DNA of 64,000 nucleotides, taken from assembly GCF_030035675.1 (NCBI RefSeq), contig NC_084482.1, positions 218,697,943 through 218,761,942 of the forward strand. The letters run 5' to 3'. The translations under genes and the position numbers were made by a program. This DNA is from Rhineura floridana (taxonomy: Eukaryota; Chordata; Lepidosauria; Squamata; Rhineuridae). Position 1 is the first letter of the stretch. Each line of letters begins with the position of its first letter. The notes below the pieces were generated by a model. The model was given only the letters and a program-made list of their open reading frames with translations, searched no databases and had not been told where the DNA came from. Shown piece by piece: positions 1-10,809 of this stretch.

Positions 1-184
1 CTGAAGGGAGCAGCAGAATTTAGCTTCCTCTTCTGGATTTTAACTTTTTTCTGTAATACAGAAGGATAGCACAGATATCTGCCTACAGCCATACCACCCT
101 GAACAAGCCCGATCTTGTCTGATTTCAGAACCTAAGCAGGGTCAGGCCTGGTTAGTACTTGGATGGGAGAACACCTGGGACTAC

Positions 185-775
185 GACTACTACTACTACT
201 ATTAATATTACATTTATCTATTTATTTGATTTATATCCTGCCCTTCCTCGCAGCAGGAGCCCAGGGCGGGAAACAAAAACACTACAAAATTAAAACATCA
301 TAAAAACAAACTTTAAAACACATTAAAACAAAACATCTTCAAAAGCATTATTTAAAAAAGCTATCAAAATATCTTTTAAGATTAAAAACATTTTAAAAAA
401 GAAAGTTTAAGAACGTATTAACAAGCAATTCCAACACAGACACAGACTGGGATAGGTCTCAAGTTAAAAGGCTTGTTGAACAAGGAATGTCTTCAAAAGG
501 CACTGAAAAGATAGCAGAGACGGCGTCTGCCTAGTATTCAAGGGGCGGGAATTCCACAGGGTAGGTGCTGCCACACTAAAGGTCTGTTTCCTATATTGTG
601 CAGAACGGACCTCCTGATAAGATGGTAGCTGCAGGAGGCCCTCACCTGCAGAGCGCAGTGATCGACTGGGTATAAAAGGGATGGGTGTCTTTCAGGTATC
701 CTGGTCCCGAGCTGTATAGGGCTTTGTACACGAGAACTAGAACTTTGAACTTGGCCCGGTAGCAAATGGGCAGCC
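185..775 (-). mobile_element. L2-like LINE 3' end inserted in the 5S SINE
   Basis: Read on the minus strand it encodes the end of an L2-type reverse transcriptase ORF (FKVLVLVYKALYSSGPGYLK), followed by an A/T-rich 3' UTR ending in short TAG/TAA-type repeats at the left edge. The fragment is 5'-truncated. A short similarity (taccgact) at both junctions may be the target duplication, but it is too short to be sure. Confidence 0.75.
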
Positions 776-841
776 ATACCGACTGCCATAGGCTTAGAGG
801 AAGGCAATGGTAAACCACCTCTGAACACCTCTTACTATGAA

Positions 842-868
842 AATCGTGTGTGTGTGTGTGTGTGTGTA
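842..868. repeat. (TG)n microsatellite
   Basis: Uninterrupted tg dinucleotides inside the tail of the 5S SINE. Confidence 0.9.
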
Positions 869-1032
869 TAAAAAAAAGATTCATATGGTTGCCATAACTT
901 GTAACTGACCTGAAGGCATATAACAACTACAGCAATACAGCTATCTAAGAGGGCTGTGGGATTACAGTGTTTTGATTGAAATCTTTGCTTCCAAGAAGGC
1001 TCAAAAATGTTCATGTCATTAAATAGGGTCAG

Positions 1033-1475
1033 AACGTAAGAGCCCCAAGGCTGGATCAGGCCAATGGCCCATCTAGTTCCAGCATCCCATTCTCACAGTG
1101 GCCAACCAGATCCTTCTTTGGAAGCCCACAAGTAGGGGAGAATGTTCTTGCACTCAGGTCCTGCTTGGGAATTGCAAATGCACGCAGTGCTGTTGCGCTC
1201 ATGTATGAGCCTGACAAATCTGGCTAGCGGCCATCCAGTATCTTGTTCTCGCGGTGGCCAACCAGAATGTTCTTGCACTCATCAAGTCCTGCTTGTGGGC
1301 TTACCACAGGCATCTGGTTGGCCACTGTGAGAACAGGATCCTGGACTAGATGGGCCACTAGTAGCATTTGGCAGGCTCCTCTTACGTCCTTACATGAGTG
1401 CAACAGCAGTATGTGCACTTGCAAACCCCAGCTACTGGTGTTCAGCAGCATGCTCCCAGAGAAGGCTGAATGAAC
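1033..1475. repeat. CR1-type 'ggatcaggcc' repeat, folded-back fragments
   Basis: Contains ggctggatcaggccaatgg and related phrases on the plus strand to about 1270, then the same consensus inverted (about 1290-1365, ending tggactagatgggccactag). The same unit recurs at 12572-12995 and 59428-59800. I take it as CR1-related 3' sequence; the exact family is not certain. Confidence 0.55.
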
Positions 1476-1565
1476 GTCTGGCAAGGGATGATTTCTGTTC
1501 CTAAATCTAAGTGTCCTTTCATCCCCCCCCCAAAGTAGATCTATTGAGGCAAAATCCTGTCTCAC

Positions 1566-1982
1566 CTGCTCCTTTCCCTCCTCATCATCCTCTGCCTCCT
1601 GGCTCAGGAGGAAACCTTCCGCCAGGGCCACCGCCTGGGAACTGGTCTCCGCTCCACACTCCCTGACCCAGCTCTCCATCTCCAGCGGGAGGACAGCCAG
1701 AAACCTCTCCAGGATCACCAGGTCCAGGATCTGAGTCTTCGTGCGCTTTTCAGGATTCAGCCACTGGTGGCAAAGGCTGTGGAGTCGGCTGCAAACCTCT
1801 CGGGGCCCCTCGGCCTGCTGGTAGCAAAACTGTGTAAAGCGCCATTGCTGTTCGTCCGAGCTAATGTTGGCCTCGTCCAGGATCTTGCACACTGTCCTTT
1901 CCCAGAATGCCCTTCTGCTTTTAGTCTGGATGATCTGGGGGGCTCTTCCCACTTCAGGAGCAGCTGAGTCTTCCTCTTCCAT
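1566..1982 (-). CDS. SCAN-domain exon of a zinc-finger-type transcription factor gene
   Basis: This exon codes 139 residues from an ATG at 1982 to a consensus splice donor (GAGCAG then gtgaga; exon ends at 1566). An acidic N-terminus ([13 protein letters not shown]) leads to the family phrase [11 protein letters not shown] full SCAN domain follows at about residues 45-128, with the signatures [28 protein letters not shown] and WVRECGAE. The SCAN domain is a leucine-rich dimerisation module found in vertebrate KRAB/C2H2 regulators. No zinc-finger exon lies between here and position 1, so the rest of the gene must lie outside the window to the left, or this is an isolated copy. The reading frame is open upstream of the ATG too, so the true start could be further out. 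The exon is intact, with no lesion seen. Confidence 0.85.
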
Positions 1983-2326
1983 CTTTGGTCTGCGCTCCGA
2001 GTGAAACGACAACAGGGCCAAGGGATGTCCTTGCTCTAAAGCCGCTATCATGCACGGATCCTCTTGAATTGGGTGACAAAGGCCCCGCTCAGCCTCCCAA
2101 GACAAACGAAAGTCCTTCTCGTTTCGAGCAGATGATTCAGAAACAAAACTGGGCATTCCCAGCTATCAGTCCAAGCGTTCCTGACGGAAAAAGGAAACAA
2201 GGCCATAAGAATTAGAAAAAGCCAAGAAAACATTGACACTATAACCCTCACTAGTTGGAAGCATCCCTCTCCCTTCTCAGGAAGAAAAGTCCTGTGCAAC
2301 TCAGAAGCTAACATACTGCTTTGCGA

Positions 2327-2482
2327 ATATTATTATTTATTGAATTTATATCCCACCCTTCTTCGCCGAAGGAGCCCAGGAATGCAAACATAAAGAAAAC
2401 AAATTGACAAGAAAAATAAAAACATCCTAAAAACAGCCAAAAACGTTCCAAAACCCATTAACAACCAACCTAAAACACAGTT
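2327..2482 (-). mobile_element. L2-like LINE 3' UTR fragment
   Basis: Shows the recurring tail (tttatatcccacccttctt) with A-rich UTR on the minus strand; no coding part is left. Confidence 0.65.
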
Positions 2483-2606
2483 GCCTACAGCCATACTACC
2501 CTGAACATGCTGGATCTTGTCTGATTTCGGAAGCTAAGCATGGTCAGGCCTGGTTAGTACTTGGATGGGAGACTGCCTGGGAATACCGGGTGCCGTAGGC
2601 TTAGAG

Positions 2607-3653
2607 CAGCGATTCCCAACGTGGATGGGAGCAGCCCCCTGGGGGCGTTACAGCCTTTCAGCAGGGCGTTGGCGTGACTACAAAATTTAGGGGGGCGTTT
2701 GGGTTCATTAGGGGGGCGTTAACAGTTGAAGCATTTAAGTTTAATTTTATTTAATACACAAATCATTAATTTTAAACTGTTTTGTCCTCAGTTAGAATGT
2801 ATTTAATGTCTCATTTCATGGAAATAACACTATAAATAGTGTGTGCTCTTTAGTAAAGAAATTCTGAATAGCGGCCAGTGTCATATCAAGGAATGGGGAT
2901 ATTAGCCACACCCCGGCACTAGGTAATGTTCCGATGCTGTCTTGAGGGATGTTGGAACCAATCACAAGAGAGTGTTTGATAAGCTGGGTGTATTGGTGGA
3001 GGGCGCATTCTTCCAATGGATGAGTGCCGTGTGCGAACGGGTGACGCAGACAGTTATTCACTGGTTTTCTTCAGGAATGGGACACACTCGCTACCCGTTG
3101 TTCCTGTGATGTTTAAATGAACTTGTTTAACGAAACAATGCCAGTAAACTGAATGAGTTTGTTGTTAAGTAACACAGTGTATTCTATTGGTTCATACTGT
3201 GTGGACTTAATTAGTTTTTGCTTATGTTTTTATATTGCCTTTCCATCTTCTTATCTCACTGAACGAGGATTTAGTGCAGTGAATCGCATACTAGTGAAGA
3301 ATCGAAACCATTTGGATATTGTTAGTCATGGTGACTTAAGACTATTACTATCCAAGTATACTCCAGATATTATGAAGTTAGCCAAAACTTTATAATAAAT
3401 CTCATTTTATTTACTTTTCTATAACTATGTATGTATATTAATAAGTCATACTAAGAATTCAATGTGTAATCTAATTGCAATAAAAAAGCATGATAAAAAC
3501 GATCAGTAATAATAACTGAAAATACTTTTTATGCATTACTCATATTTTAAGGGAAGAATAGGAAGCACTGGCATATACTTAATCTGAGGGGGGCACTGGG
3601 CACAAAAAGATTTTGCAAAGGGGCGTTGGGTTGAAAAAGGCTGGGTAACGCTG
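2607..3653. mobile_element. hAT-superfamily DNA transposon, internally decayed
   Basis: A 1047-bp element bounded by the 8-bp target duplication gcttagag (2599-2606 and 3654-3661). Terminal inverted repeats are imperfect (cagcgattcccaac against cagcgttacccagc on the other strand). Its right half keeps the end of a transposase; the rest of the coding region is deleted or eroded. It is younger than the SINE it split. Confidence 0.9.
3153..3395 (+). pseudogene. hAT transposase C-terminal (dimerisation) remnant
   Basis: The end of this open frame contains LTERGFSAVNRILVKNRN followed by LRLLLSKYTPDI and a stop. That is the conserved hAT C-terminal dimerisation region, as also found in domesticated ZBED/SCAND3-like proteins. 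The first half (up to about residue 30) is not recognisable. It belongs to the 2607-3653 element and lacks the BED finger and most of the catalytic domain. Confidence 0.8.
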
Positions 3654-3783
3654 GCTTAGAGGAAGGCAATGGTAAACCACCTCTGAATACCTCTCACCAT
3701 GAAAATCCATTGAATATATCCAAAAAGAGATTCATCGCGTCACCACAAGTCATAATCGACTTGAAGGCGTATAAGAACAAAAC

Positions 3784-4782
3784 ACAGTTAAAAATATTGT
3801 CAAACACAGCCGCAAAACATTCTCATCGAACACAGGAACACTCATTGAGTGCAGGAACAGTTTTATTTTGCCGATTCTGCGTGTACGCATTTCATATGAC
3901 GGGCTGACAAAATATGGCATAGCAACACAGTTCTGGAGTCCTCTAGCAGAGATAATCAGAGAAAGCCTCCAAGTTGACTTCCATTGGATCCCTTAATATG
4001 TCTTATTAAATTTGGTTAAGGATAGATCACTGCAACCATGTAAAATGAATATATTTTACCTTATGCAAGTCTCTTTTTTAATGCTGTGGCTTGGAAGAAC
4101 ACCCATATACCAAATAAATTAGAGATAATTGGGAAAATCTGGGAGAGGTTCAACTTAATTTAACTGAAAAATAATAAGTGAGAACTCGATACATGGAAGT
4201 TCGTCAGCCAGTTGTATAAAAAAGGAATTGGGAATACTGGGAACAGAGGCAACTTTTACTTTTGTAATGTCCAGCCGTGTGTGTGTGTGTGTAACAACTA
4301 CTTTTCCATTTTCAATAGTTCTGCATATAGTCACTTTTTAAAATTTAACAGCATTGTAAGAAATTCTGTTTTTGTATGTTTTATATGGCCAAAGTAACTT
4401 AAAACAAAAACTTTTGCATTGGCAGTCCTCTCTCTCTTCCCCCCCACACAATCAAGAGCCTTTCCACTCAACTCTACCCCCCCCATATTCCCAGAGCCTT
4501 ACTCTCTGACTGCAACAAACTCAGAAGGAATATGGAAGGCCGTCCTACACAGCAGGAGGGACAGCAGACTTAAGCCTTGTGGGGTCTACTTCGCTGCTGC
4601 TGTTTTAACTAAAATTTCAAGATTCACCAACCAGAGCCAACCAGGCAAAATAGGGAGGGGGAGGGTGCAGAGAAGATAGACCACCTCCTCACAGAATGAA
4701 GGAACACAGTGCCTCTGAATACTTGTCCAGCCCGGGAATTTGTTTTCAGTGAACTACTTAGACAGCCTATTGCCTGTTATTT
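3784..4782. other. No gene recognised
   Basis: A/T-rich sequence with a short (TG)n at 4277-4291. Short open frames here have no recognisable content. Confidence 0.6.
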
Positions 4783-5045
4783 ATTTATTATTTTATTTAT
4801 ATCCCACCCTTCTTCCCAGCAGGATCCCAGTGCGGCAAACAGAAGCGCTAAAAACACTTTAAAACATCATAAAAACAGACCTTAAAATACATTAAAACAA
4901 AATGTTAAAAACATTTTTAAAAAAAGCTTTAAAAACATCTTTTAAAAAGGGTTAAAAACATTATTAAAAAAACATATTAACAAGCAATTCTAACACAGAA
5001 GCAGACTGGGATAGGTCTCAACTTAGAAGGCTTGTTGAAAGAGGA
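4783..5045 (-). mobile_element. L2-like LINE 3' end fragment
   Basis: Minus-strand L2 tail with cctgctggg-type phrase, A-rich UTR, and the start of the eroded coding end near 5040. Confidence 0.65.
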
Positions 5046-5061
5046 ATGCTTGTTGGCATTA

Positions 5062-5712
5062 TGCGTGTTTGTTATGTGCCTTCAAGTCGAGTATGACTTA
5101 TGGCGACCCTATGAATGAGCGACCTCCAAGAGCATCTGTCATGAACCACCCTGTTCAGATCTTGTAAGTTCAGGTCTGTGGCTTCCTTTATGGAATAATA
5201 ATCCATCTCTTGTTTGGCCTTCCTCTTTTTCTACTCCCTTCGGTTTTTCCCAGCATTATTTTCTTTTATAGTGAATCATGTCTTCTCATTATGTGTCCCA
5301 AGTATGATAGCCTCAGTTTCATCATTTTAGCTTCTAGTGATAGTTCTGGTTTAATTTGTTCTAACACCCAATTATTTGTCTTTTTCGCATTCCATGGTAT
5401 GCGCAAAGCTCTCCTCCAACACCACGTTTCAAAGGAGCTGATTTTTCTTTTATCCGCTTTTTTCACTGTCCAACTTTCACATCCATACACAGAGATCGGG
5501 GATACTATCGGGAATGATCCTAACTTTGGTGTTCAGTGATACATCTTTGCATTTGAGGACCTTTTCTAGTTCTCTCGCAGCTGCCCTCCCCAGTCCTAGC
5601 CTTCTTCTGATTTCTTGACTATTGTTGGTTAAGGACTGTGCCAAGGTATTGATAATCCTTGACAAGTTCAATGTCCTCATTGTCAACTTTAAAGAGCAGA
5701 AATTAACAAACA
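5062..5712 (-). mobile_element. BovB (RTE) LINE 3' end
   Basis: The minus strand encodes the C-terminal part of a BovB-type reverse transcriptase: QEIRRRLGLGRAAARELEK, MYGCESWTVKKADKRK, WCWRRALRIPW, LSYLGHIMRRHDSL. The frame is broken more than once. The 3' end (gtatgactt...gtgccttcaa region) is the tail shared with Sauria SINEs. Confidence 0.9.
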
Positions 5713-6140
5713 ACAACAACTTAGGCTCGCAGGGGTGCCACACAAATATCCAGTTCCTCTACAAATCAAAGCTTTCTTCATCTCAGCGTCAGCCTAAGAA
5801 GGCGGTAGGAGGAGGAGCCTATTTTGGTGTGTCATCACTACCCTAGATGTGGGATGGAACCTTTATTCTTTTGCGTCCCTTCCCACTTGTCATCCTTCTT
5901 CCACCCCCACCCCACTTTTTACCAAGCACCGGGGAACGGATCCTTCCCTTCCCTAGCCTTTCATGGGGGACTCTGGCCTGGCGCGTTTTGCTGACATTTT
6001 TTCAGTGCCAGGTAAAACACGTATTTCCCCCCAGGCTTTTGAGGGACTAGGATGATGCTGTTCGGCTCTTAGTTGTGCAAAGTTTTCGGCTGCTTTTATT
6101 TGAGAAGGGGATGGGGGGGTTGCTTTATATACTCTGTCTA
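5713..6140. other. No gene recognised
   Basis: C-rich, unremarkable sequence; no repeat or exon identified. Confidence 0.5.
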
Positions 6141-6144
6141 CTTT

Positions 6145-6300
6145 GTAAACAGAAGGTCCCAGATGCAGTCCCCCAATGGCATCTCTGGGTTGGGCTGGGA
6201 ATGTCCCCTGCTTGAAACCCTGCAGAGCCACTGCTGGTCCGTGAAGACAGTACTGAGCTAGATTGACCAGTGGTCTAGCTCAGTTTAAGGCATCCTCCAA
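6145..6300 (+). repeat. tRNA-Ala-like SINE, 5'-truncated
   Basis: Contains agaaggtcccagatgcagtc and the body ctgagctagattgaccagtg that ends the full copies. The tRNA-like head is mostly missing. Confidence 0.65.
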
Positions 6301-6318
6301 TTCACCTATTTAACTAGA

Positions 6319-6505
6319 GGGCCGTAACTCAGTGGCAGAACAACTGCTATGGATGCAGAAGGTCCCAAGTTCAACCCCCCACAGCATCTCCAGGTAGGGC
6401 TGGGAAAGTCTCCCCTCCTGACCCCCTGGAGAGCTGCTGTCGATCAGCACTGGCAGTACTGAGGTAAATAGAGCAAAAGCCTGACTCAATTTAAGGCAGG
6501 TTCGT
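6319..6505 (+). repeat. tRNA-Ala-like SINE
   Basis: Head gggccgtaactcagtggcag resembles a tRNA A box and cccaagttcaaccccccaca a B box. The body (ctccaggtagggctgggaaa, ctcaatttaaggcagg) matches many other copies in the window. Confidence 0.75.
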
Positions 6506-6649
6506 CCGTTCCTTTTTTTAAAAAAAAATGAATTGTAGCAAGATATGAAGGCCCAGAAAAACAATGGGAAAAATCGGGGGGGGGGGCGTCATCCACCCCC
6601 CGCAAAGCCTTTTTGTTTTTTCCCCCCCAAAAATGGGAAAAAATAGGAG

Positions 6650-6923
6650 AAAAGCACGCCTCTTCTTTAAATGTGTTTCGGAAAGCCTTAAAGACCTGGC
6701 TCTTTCAGCAGGCCTTCGGGGTATCCAGGGAGGGTTAATTGTTATAACTGAAATGCCTCCTGCCCAGTTTTAATATTGTTGCTGCAGATGTGTTGTTTTT
6801 ATATTGTATGACTGTATTTTATCAATTGCATTTTAACAATGTTGTAAGTCGCCTAGAGTGGCCATTGGCCAGATAGGCGACGAAGAAATTAAATTTATTA
6901 TTATTATTATTATTATTATTGTA
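6650..6923 (+). mobile_element. L2-like LINE 3' end with (ATT)n tail
   Basis: Starts in the last codons of the reverse transcriptase ORF (like FRKALKTWLFQQAF), then a 3' UTR with gtaagtcgcctagagtggcc and an (ATT)n tail at 6896-6920. Confidence 0.75.
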
Positions 6924-7197
6924 TTCTAAATTTTTCTGAGCCTTCATATCTCTAGAACCGTATGCATTTTTGTTGTTGTTAGAGTGTGTCTACATTATAA
7001 TGGATTTTTACTTTTGCTTATGTTTTTATATACACTGCAAGGTGCTTGGAGATCTTTTTAGTATACATAATAAGAATAATATTTAAAATTCCATAGAGAG
7101 GTTGTCAGCCATTGCACCAAGACTACAAGATAATTTCAAGAAAGGTTTGAAGAAGGAAAGGCGTCTGCCTCGTCGACAGATGCCCAACCTGAGCTAT

Positions 7198-7512
7198 ATA
7201 CATTTAAAACAGTATTATACCACTATGAAAGTCATGGCTTCCCCCCCCCCCCAAGAATTCTGGGAGCTGCAGTTGGTTAAGGCTGCTGAGTGTTATGAAA
7301 AAAATCTCCTATTCCCTTCACAGAACTACAATTCCCAGATTGGCTTAACAGTTAGTCCCTCTTCTTGGGGATGTAGCTCTGTGAGGGGAAAAGGGTCTCC
7401 TCATAACACTCACCAGCCGCAACAAACTACAGTTCCCAGGATTCTTTGGGAGGAAGCCATGACTGTACAAAGTGGTATAACACTGATTTAAATGTACAGT
7501 GCGGATGGGGCC
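7198..7512. mobile_element. Foldback MITE
   Basis: A near-palindrome. catttaaaacagtattatac at the left mirrors ggtataacactgatttaaat at the right. Inside, tcatggcttcccc / gaattctgggagctgcagtt mirrors actacagttcccaggattct / gaagccatgac. Several relatives occur (13328, 15673, 23970, 47985). The superfamily is not clear. Confidence 0.75.
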
Positions 7513-8061
7513 TCATTTCTGCCCCTTCTCCCCCTTCTTGACCATCTGCAGTAACAGCCACAGTAGTCTGTCAAATATTTTCTCATCTTTAACTTTTTAC
7601 AGCCAAGTGTCCAACAGTCAGGGCTGTTTCCATCTATTCCCAGAGTGCCTTTTGGCCAGCATGGAGCCCTGAGGCACTCTGGGAAATTAAAGATGGCAGC
7701 TGCAGCTGTTTGGTTTAATTGCAGCAGCATGCTCGCTGTAAACAATTAAGAAAGAAACACACACACTCACTGGGGACTGTCTGCTACTGTGGCTTTGTCC
7801 TTTGGGGGACCCAGGGAGACCCCCGGGGGACCCAGGGCTCTGGACCTGCACCCCATGGCCCCACTGGGAGCAACCAAAATGTCACAAAAGGAATAGAAAG
7901 CAAAAGAAGGAGCGAGGAAAATTATAAGCCCCGAAGTAGAACAAAAAATAAGCTGGGTGTTGCAGGCGTGAGACTCAGCTCCAAGATGGAGATTGCCCAG
8001 GACTGAGAAGTCTCTTGCAAGGTGCTACAGGTACTAGGCCACACAACCCTGGGATTCTGGG
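7513..8061. other. No gene recognised
   Basis: Mixed sequence with no recognisable exon or repeat. Confidence 0.5.
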
Positions 8062-8365
8062 TTGTTGTTGTGTGCCTTCAAGTCAATTATGACTTATGGC
8101 GACCCTAAGAGACCTCCAAGAGCATCTGTGATAAACCACCGTGTTCAGATCTTGTAAGTTCAGGTCTGTGGCTTCCTTTATGGAACCAATCCATCTCTTG
8201 TTTGGCCTTCCTCTTTTTCTACTCCCTGCTGTTTTTCCCATCATTAATTTCCTTTTCTAGTGAATCAGGTCTTCTCATGATGTATCCAAAGTATGATAAC
8301 CTCAGTTTCATCGTTTTAGCTTGTAGCGACAGTTCTGGTTTAATTTGTTCTAACACCCAACTGCA
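8062..8365 (-). mobile_element. BovB LINE 3' end fragment
   Basis: Same tail and reverse-transcriptase end as 5062-5712, shorter; minus-strand frame shows WVLEQIKPELSLQAKTMKLR. Confidence 0.85.
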
Positions 8366-8551
8366 ATTCCTCCCCCCCCCAAAAAAAAACAAAATTGGAA
8401 AACATAAAAGCTTAGCTGTTGCCCAGATCAATCCAACACCTTAAGGAAACCCTTCCACACACACAGGATCCTTGGCAGAAATAATAATAGCAATCCTAGG
8501 CATGCAGGAAAGTTGCCCTATTTGCGCAATCTGGCTCAGTATAGGTTACAC

Positions 8552-8759
8552 CAGTGATTCTCACCCGTCTCTCTGTGGACCACTTAAGAATCGCTGAGGA
8601 TCTTGGTGGGCCGCTGCATGGTTTTCCCATCTGCTGCAGCCATCGCAATGTGCTCTGCTACTTACTGCATGGTATTTAATTGCTTTTTTTTTTACAGACA
8701 TACTTAATTGAAGCCAATGGGCCACTGGTGGCCCACGGGCCACTGTTTGGGAACCCCTG
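8552..8759. mobile_element. hAT-like nonautonomous element
   Basis: Left end cagtgattctcacccgtctc and right end gtttgggaacccctg are hAT-style termini, and the interior (gtggaccactt, gggccactggtggcccacgg) matches the elements at 16232-16899. No clean target duplication was found. Confidence 0.55.
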
Positions 8760-8764
8760 GTCTT

Positions 8765-8895
8765 CTCTGGCTAGCAGCAGGTCTCCAGGGCTTGAGGAGG
8801 GAGTCTATATTCCCAGCCTGGCCTGGAGTTGCCATTGGGGACTGATGCATGGGACGTTCTGCATGCAGATCAGATGCTCTGCTACTGAGCTAGAG
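8765..8895 (-). repeat. tRNA-Ala-like SINE
   Basis: Minus-strand copy; the head reads tcagatgctctgctactgag on the plus strand. Confidence 0.65.
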
Positions 8896-8966
8896 ACCTG
8901 TGTTATTAGCCAAGGTGGAGTATAATCTTAGAGGGAGGGGAGGCAGTCCACCTGAAGAGTCTAGAC

Positions 8967-9104
8967 CAGCCTTTCCCAACCAGTGTGCCTCCAGATGTTG
9001 TTGGACCACAACTCCCATCTTTCCTGACCATTGGCAATGCTGGCTGAGGCTGATGGGAGTTGTGGTCCAACAGCATCTGGAGGCACACTGGTTGGGAACG
9101 GCTG
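8967..9104. mobile_element. Palindromic hAT MITE, 138 bp
   Basis: Almost perfect palindrome starting cagcctttcccaaccagtgt and ending actggttgggaacggctg. It is flanked by an 8-bp duplication, gtctagac (8959-8966) and gtctagat (9105-9112). A close relative is at 10810-10946. Confidence 0.9.
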
Positions 9105-9112
9105 GTCTAGAT

Positions 9113-9594
9113 GCCTGGAGAAGTGTGGGAACCCTCGCTTCATGCCCTAACCTATCCAGTCCACCCTCCACTCCTTTTCCAAGGGAATCTGAGGGGTGAA
9201 GCAGGTTACAGAAGGAGGGTGGCTGGGAGGGGAGCAGGCGATGCAACCCAGTAAGGATATGCGTGTGCATTAAACTAAAGAAGCCACTCTCTGAGATTTC
9301 CAGACATACATAAAGGTAGATTTTATCTCTCTCTCTCTTTCCCGGATCCCTGGTGCACGTTAAGCTGTCCAGCTCTCCCGTCCCCACGGAGACGTATCGC
9401 TTCTCCGAATACCCCCTCCAGACCCCGGCCTGGTTTGCAAAGTAGGTCATGCAGTGCAATGCAAAAGATATATACAATGGAATAAATGCAAGTCCGAGCA
9501 CGCTCGTTGCCTTCCCTCAACCCCCCCCCCCAATTTTTGCACCTCGAATTCTTCTCTTTCTCGTTCCACCTCCTCACCTGGGGAAAACTTACGA
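9113..9594. other. No gene recognised
   Basis: Contains a (CT)n tract near 9329 and a C run near 9521. Overlapping open frames are low-complexity and not convincing. Confidence 0.5.
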
Positions 9595-9900
9595 GGAGGC
9601 CATTTTCCCACGTGCATTCGTTATGGACTATAGAGCTAGGGAAAGGCAATCAGACGGTTTCACTTCCGGTTCCCATTCACACATACACGCCCGCAGGAGC
9701 CTGAACCCCCTCCCCCACCTCCAAGAGTGGAAGGAGCCGCTCTAAATATGGCCGTAGCTCTATGGCTCCCCGTCCCTGTGTCTTTGCGTTGGGAGATGCC
9801 TAAACGGCCGAAGCGTTCGAAAGGGAACCCGAAGTGTCGCTGCCGCTCGGGGGGAGGATACTTTTGTACTCAGTTTTCCTCCTGTGGGCTGAGCTGTGTG
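9595..9900. promoter_or_regulatory. CpG-rich promoter-like stretch
   Basis: In an otherwise CpG-poor region this stretch holds many CpGs and several promoter-type motifs: a YY1-like gccatttt (9599-9606), an E-box cacgtg (9609-9614) and an ETS-type cacttccggt (9661-9670). Such a cluster is typical of housekeeping and zinc-finger gene promoters. It could serve the minus-strand SCAN gene, 7.6 kb away, or an unannotated transcript. This is inference from motifs; no transcript is visible. Confidence 0.35.
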
Positions 9901-10377
9901 GTTCCTAGAGGGGGAGATCTTTGAAAAGGGGAGGGCGAGACTTTATAATGCATACACTCCCTCCTTGTGTCAGCCTTGTGTGAATCCTTTGGGGGAGAGG
10001 GTAACGGTGATGAGTGGAGGGGTGCAACACGGGGGGAAGGGGAAATATTTGGGGGGGTAAAGAAAAAGAGTGAAGACCCCACACACACTTCCACCCTCTC
10101 TCCACTCTCAGGCTCTGCAAAGACTGCCCCCCCCCAAAAAAAACCAGGTACATGGTTTATCCATTGCAATGAGTGCAGTTGAACTAAAGACACTTTGCAG
10201 GCGGGCGGAGGAGTTTGCTTTTCGGCCGTTCAGTCGTCCAATGGTTAAAGATCTGAGCTTGCATTCTTAAGAGAGGTTACTACCATTGCTTACTACTCCT
10301 ATGTTATTATATATGTATATGGACTGTCTTCAAGTCGATCCCAACTTATGGCGACCCTACAAATAGGGTTTTCATGG

Positions 10378-10653
10378 AGGAATGGAAGCCTCTCTTAGAC
10401 TTTTTGTTGAAAGATCAAAATAAAATGATGATACTGGGATTTGACGATTAATTAAGACAGCCTACGGAGAAAAGGGATTCTGTATGTATACATTAAGGGA
10501 CAGGTTTGATGTATATTATATACTTATAGCTGATCTGCGACAAATCGGAAGTCAACTATTTTATTTTTATTTTTTGTTGATGTATTGCTATGTTTTTTTG
10601 ACTTTGTTTTGTTTGTCTTTTGAAAAATTTGAATAAAAATTATTAAAAAAAAA
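10378..10653 (+). mobile_element. L1-like LINE 3' end with poly(A)
   Basis: A 276-bp insert ending tttgaataaaaattatta plus poly(A). It is bounded by a 15-bp target duplication, atagggttttcatgg (10363-10377 and 10654-10668). The sequence is related to 32273-32760. Target-primed insertion is clear; the family assignment (L1) is from the UTR style only. Confidence 0.75.
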
Positions 10654-10809
10654 ATAGGGTTTTCATGGTAAGCATTATTCAGAGGGAATTTACCATTGCC
10701 TTCCTCTGAGGCTGGGAGGCAGTGACTGGCCCAAGGTCACCCAGTGAGCTTCATGGCTGTGTGGAGATTTGAACCCTGGTCTCCCAGGTCGTAGTCCAAC
10801 ACCTTAACC

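Larger units (their letters stand above)
81..929 (+). repeat. 5S-Sauria SINE, split by an L2 insertion
   Basis: The head (81-180) reads like 5S rRNA (gcctacagccataccaccct, then the internal control region and gcctggttagtacttggatg). The body resumes near 776 with ggcttagaggaaggcaatgg and ends in the BovB-like tail seen in Sauria SINEs. The middle is occupied by a minus-strand LINE fragment, so the SINE is the older element. A second copy at 2483-3783 shows the uninterrupted order of parts. Confidence 0.85.
2483..3783 (+). repeat. 5S-Sauria SINE, split by a hAT element
   Basis: 5S-like head at 2483-2598, then the continuing body at 3654-3783 (gaaggcaatggtaaaccacc and the tail tcataatcgacttgaaggcg). 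The gap is exactly a hAT insertion with an 8-bp duplication of SINE sequence. Confidence 0.9.

Noticed and set aside
81-180. 5S rRNA gene
   Set aside because: The similarity covers only the 5S-like head and runs on into a SINE body and tail; a second copy has the same structure, so it is a SINE, not an rRNA gene.
1224-1500. C-terminal extension of the SCAN frame to position 1224
   Set aside because: It passes a strong splice donor at 1565 and then reads through repeat sequence; the residues after EGKEQ are not SCAN-family-like.
6319-6390. tRNA-Ala gene
   Set aside because: A and B boxes are recognisable but diverged, and the unit continues into a SINE body shared by many copies.
8890-9501. 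203-residue minus-strand frame
   Set aside because: It runs through a palindromic hAT MITE and a simple repeat; no domain seen.
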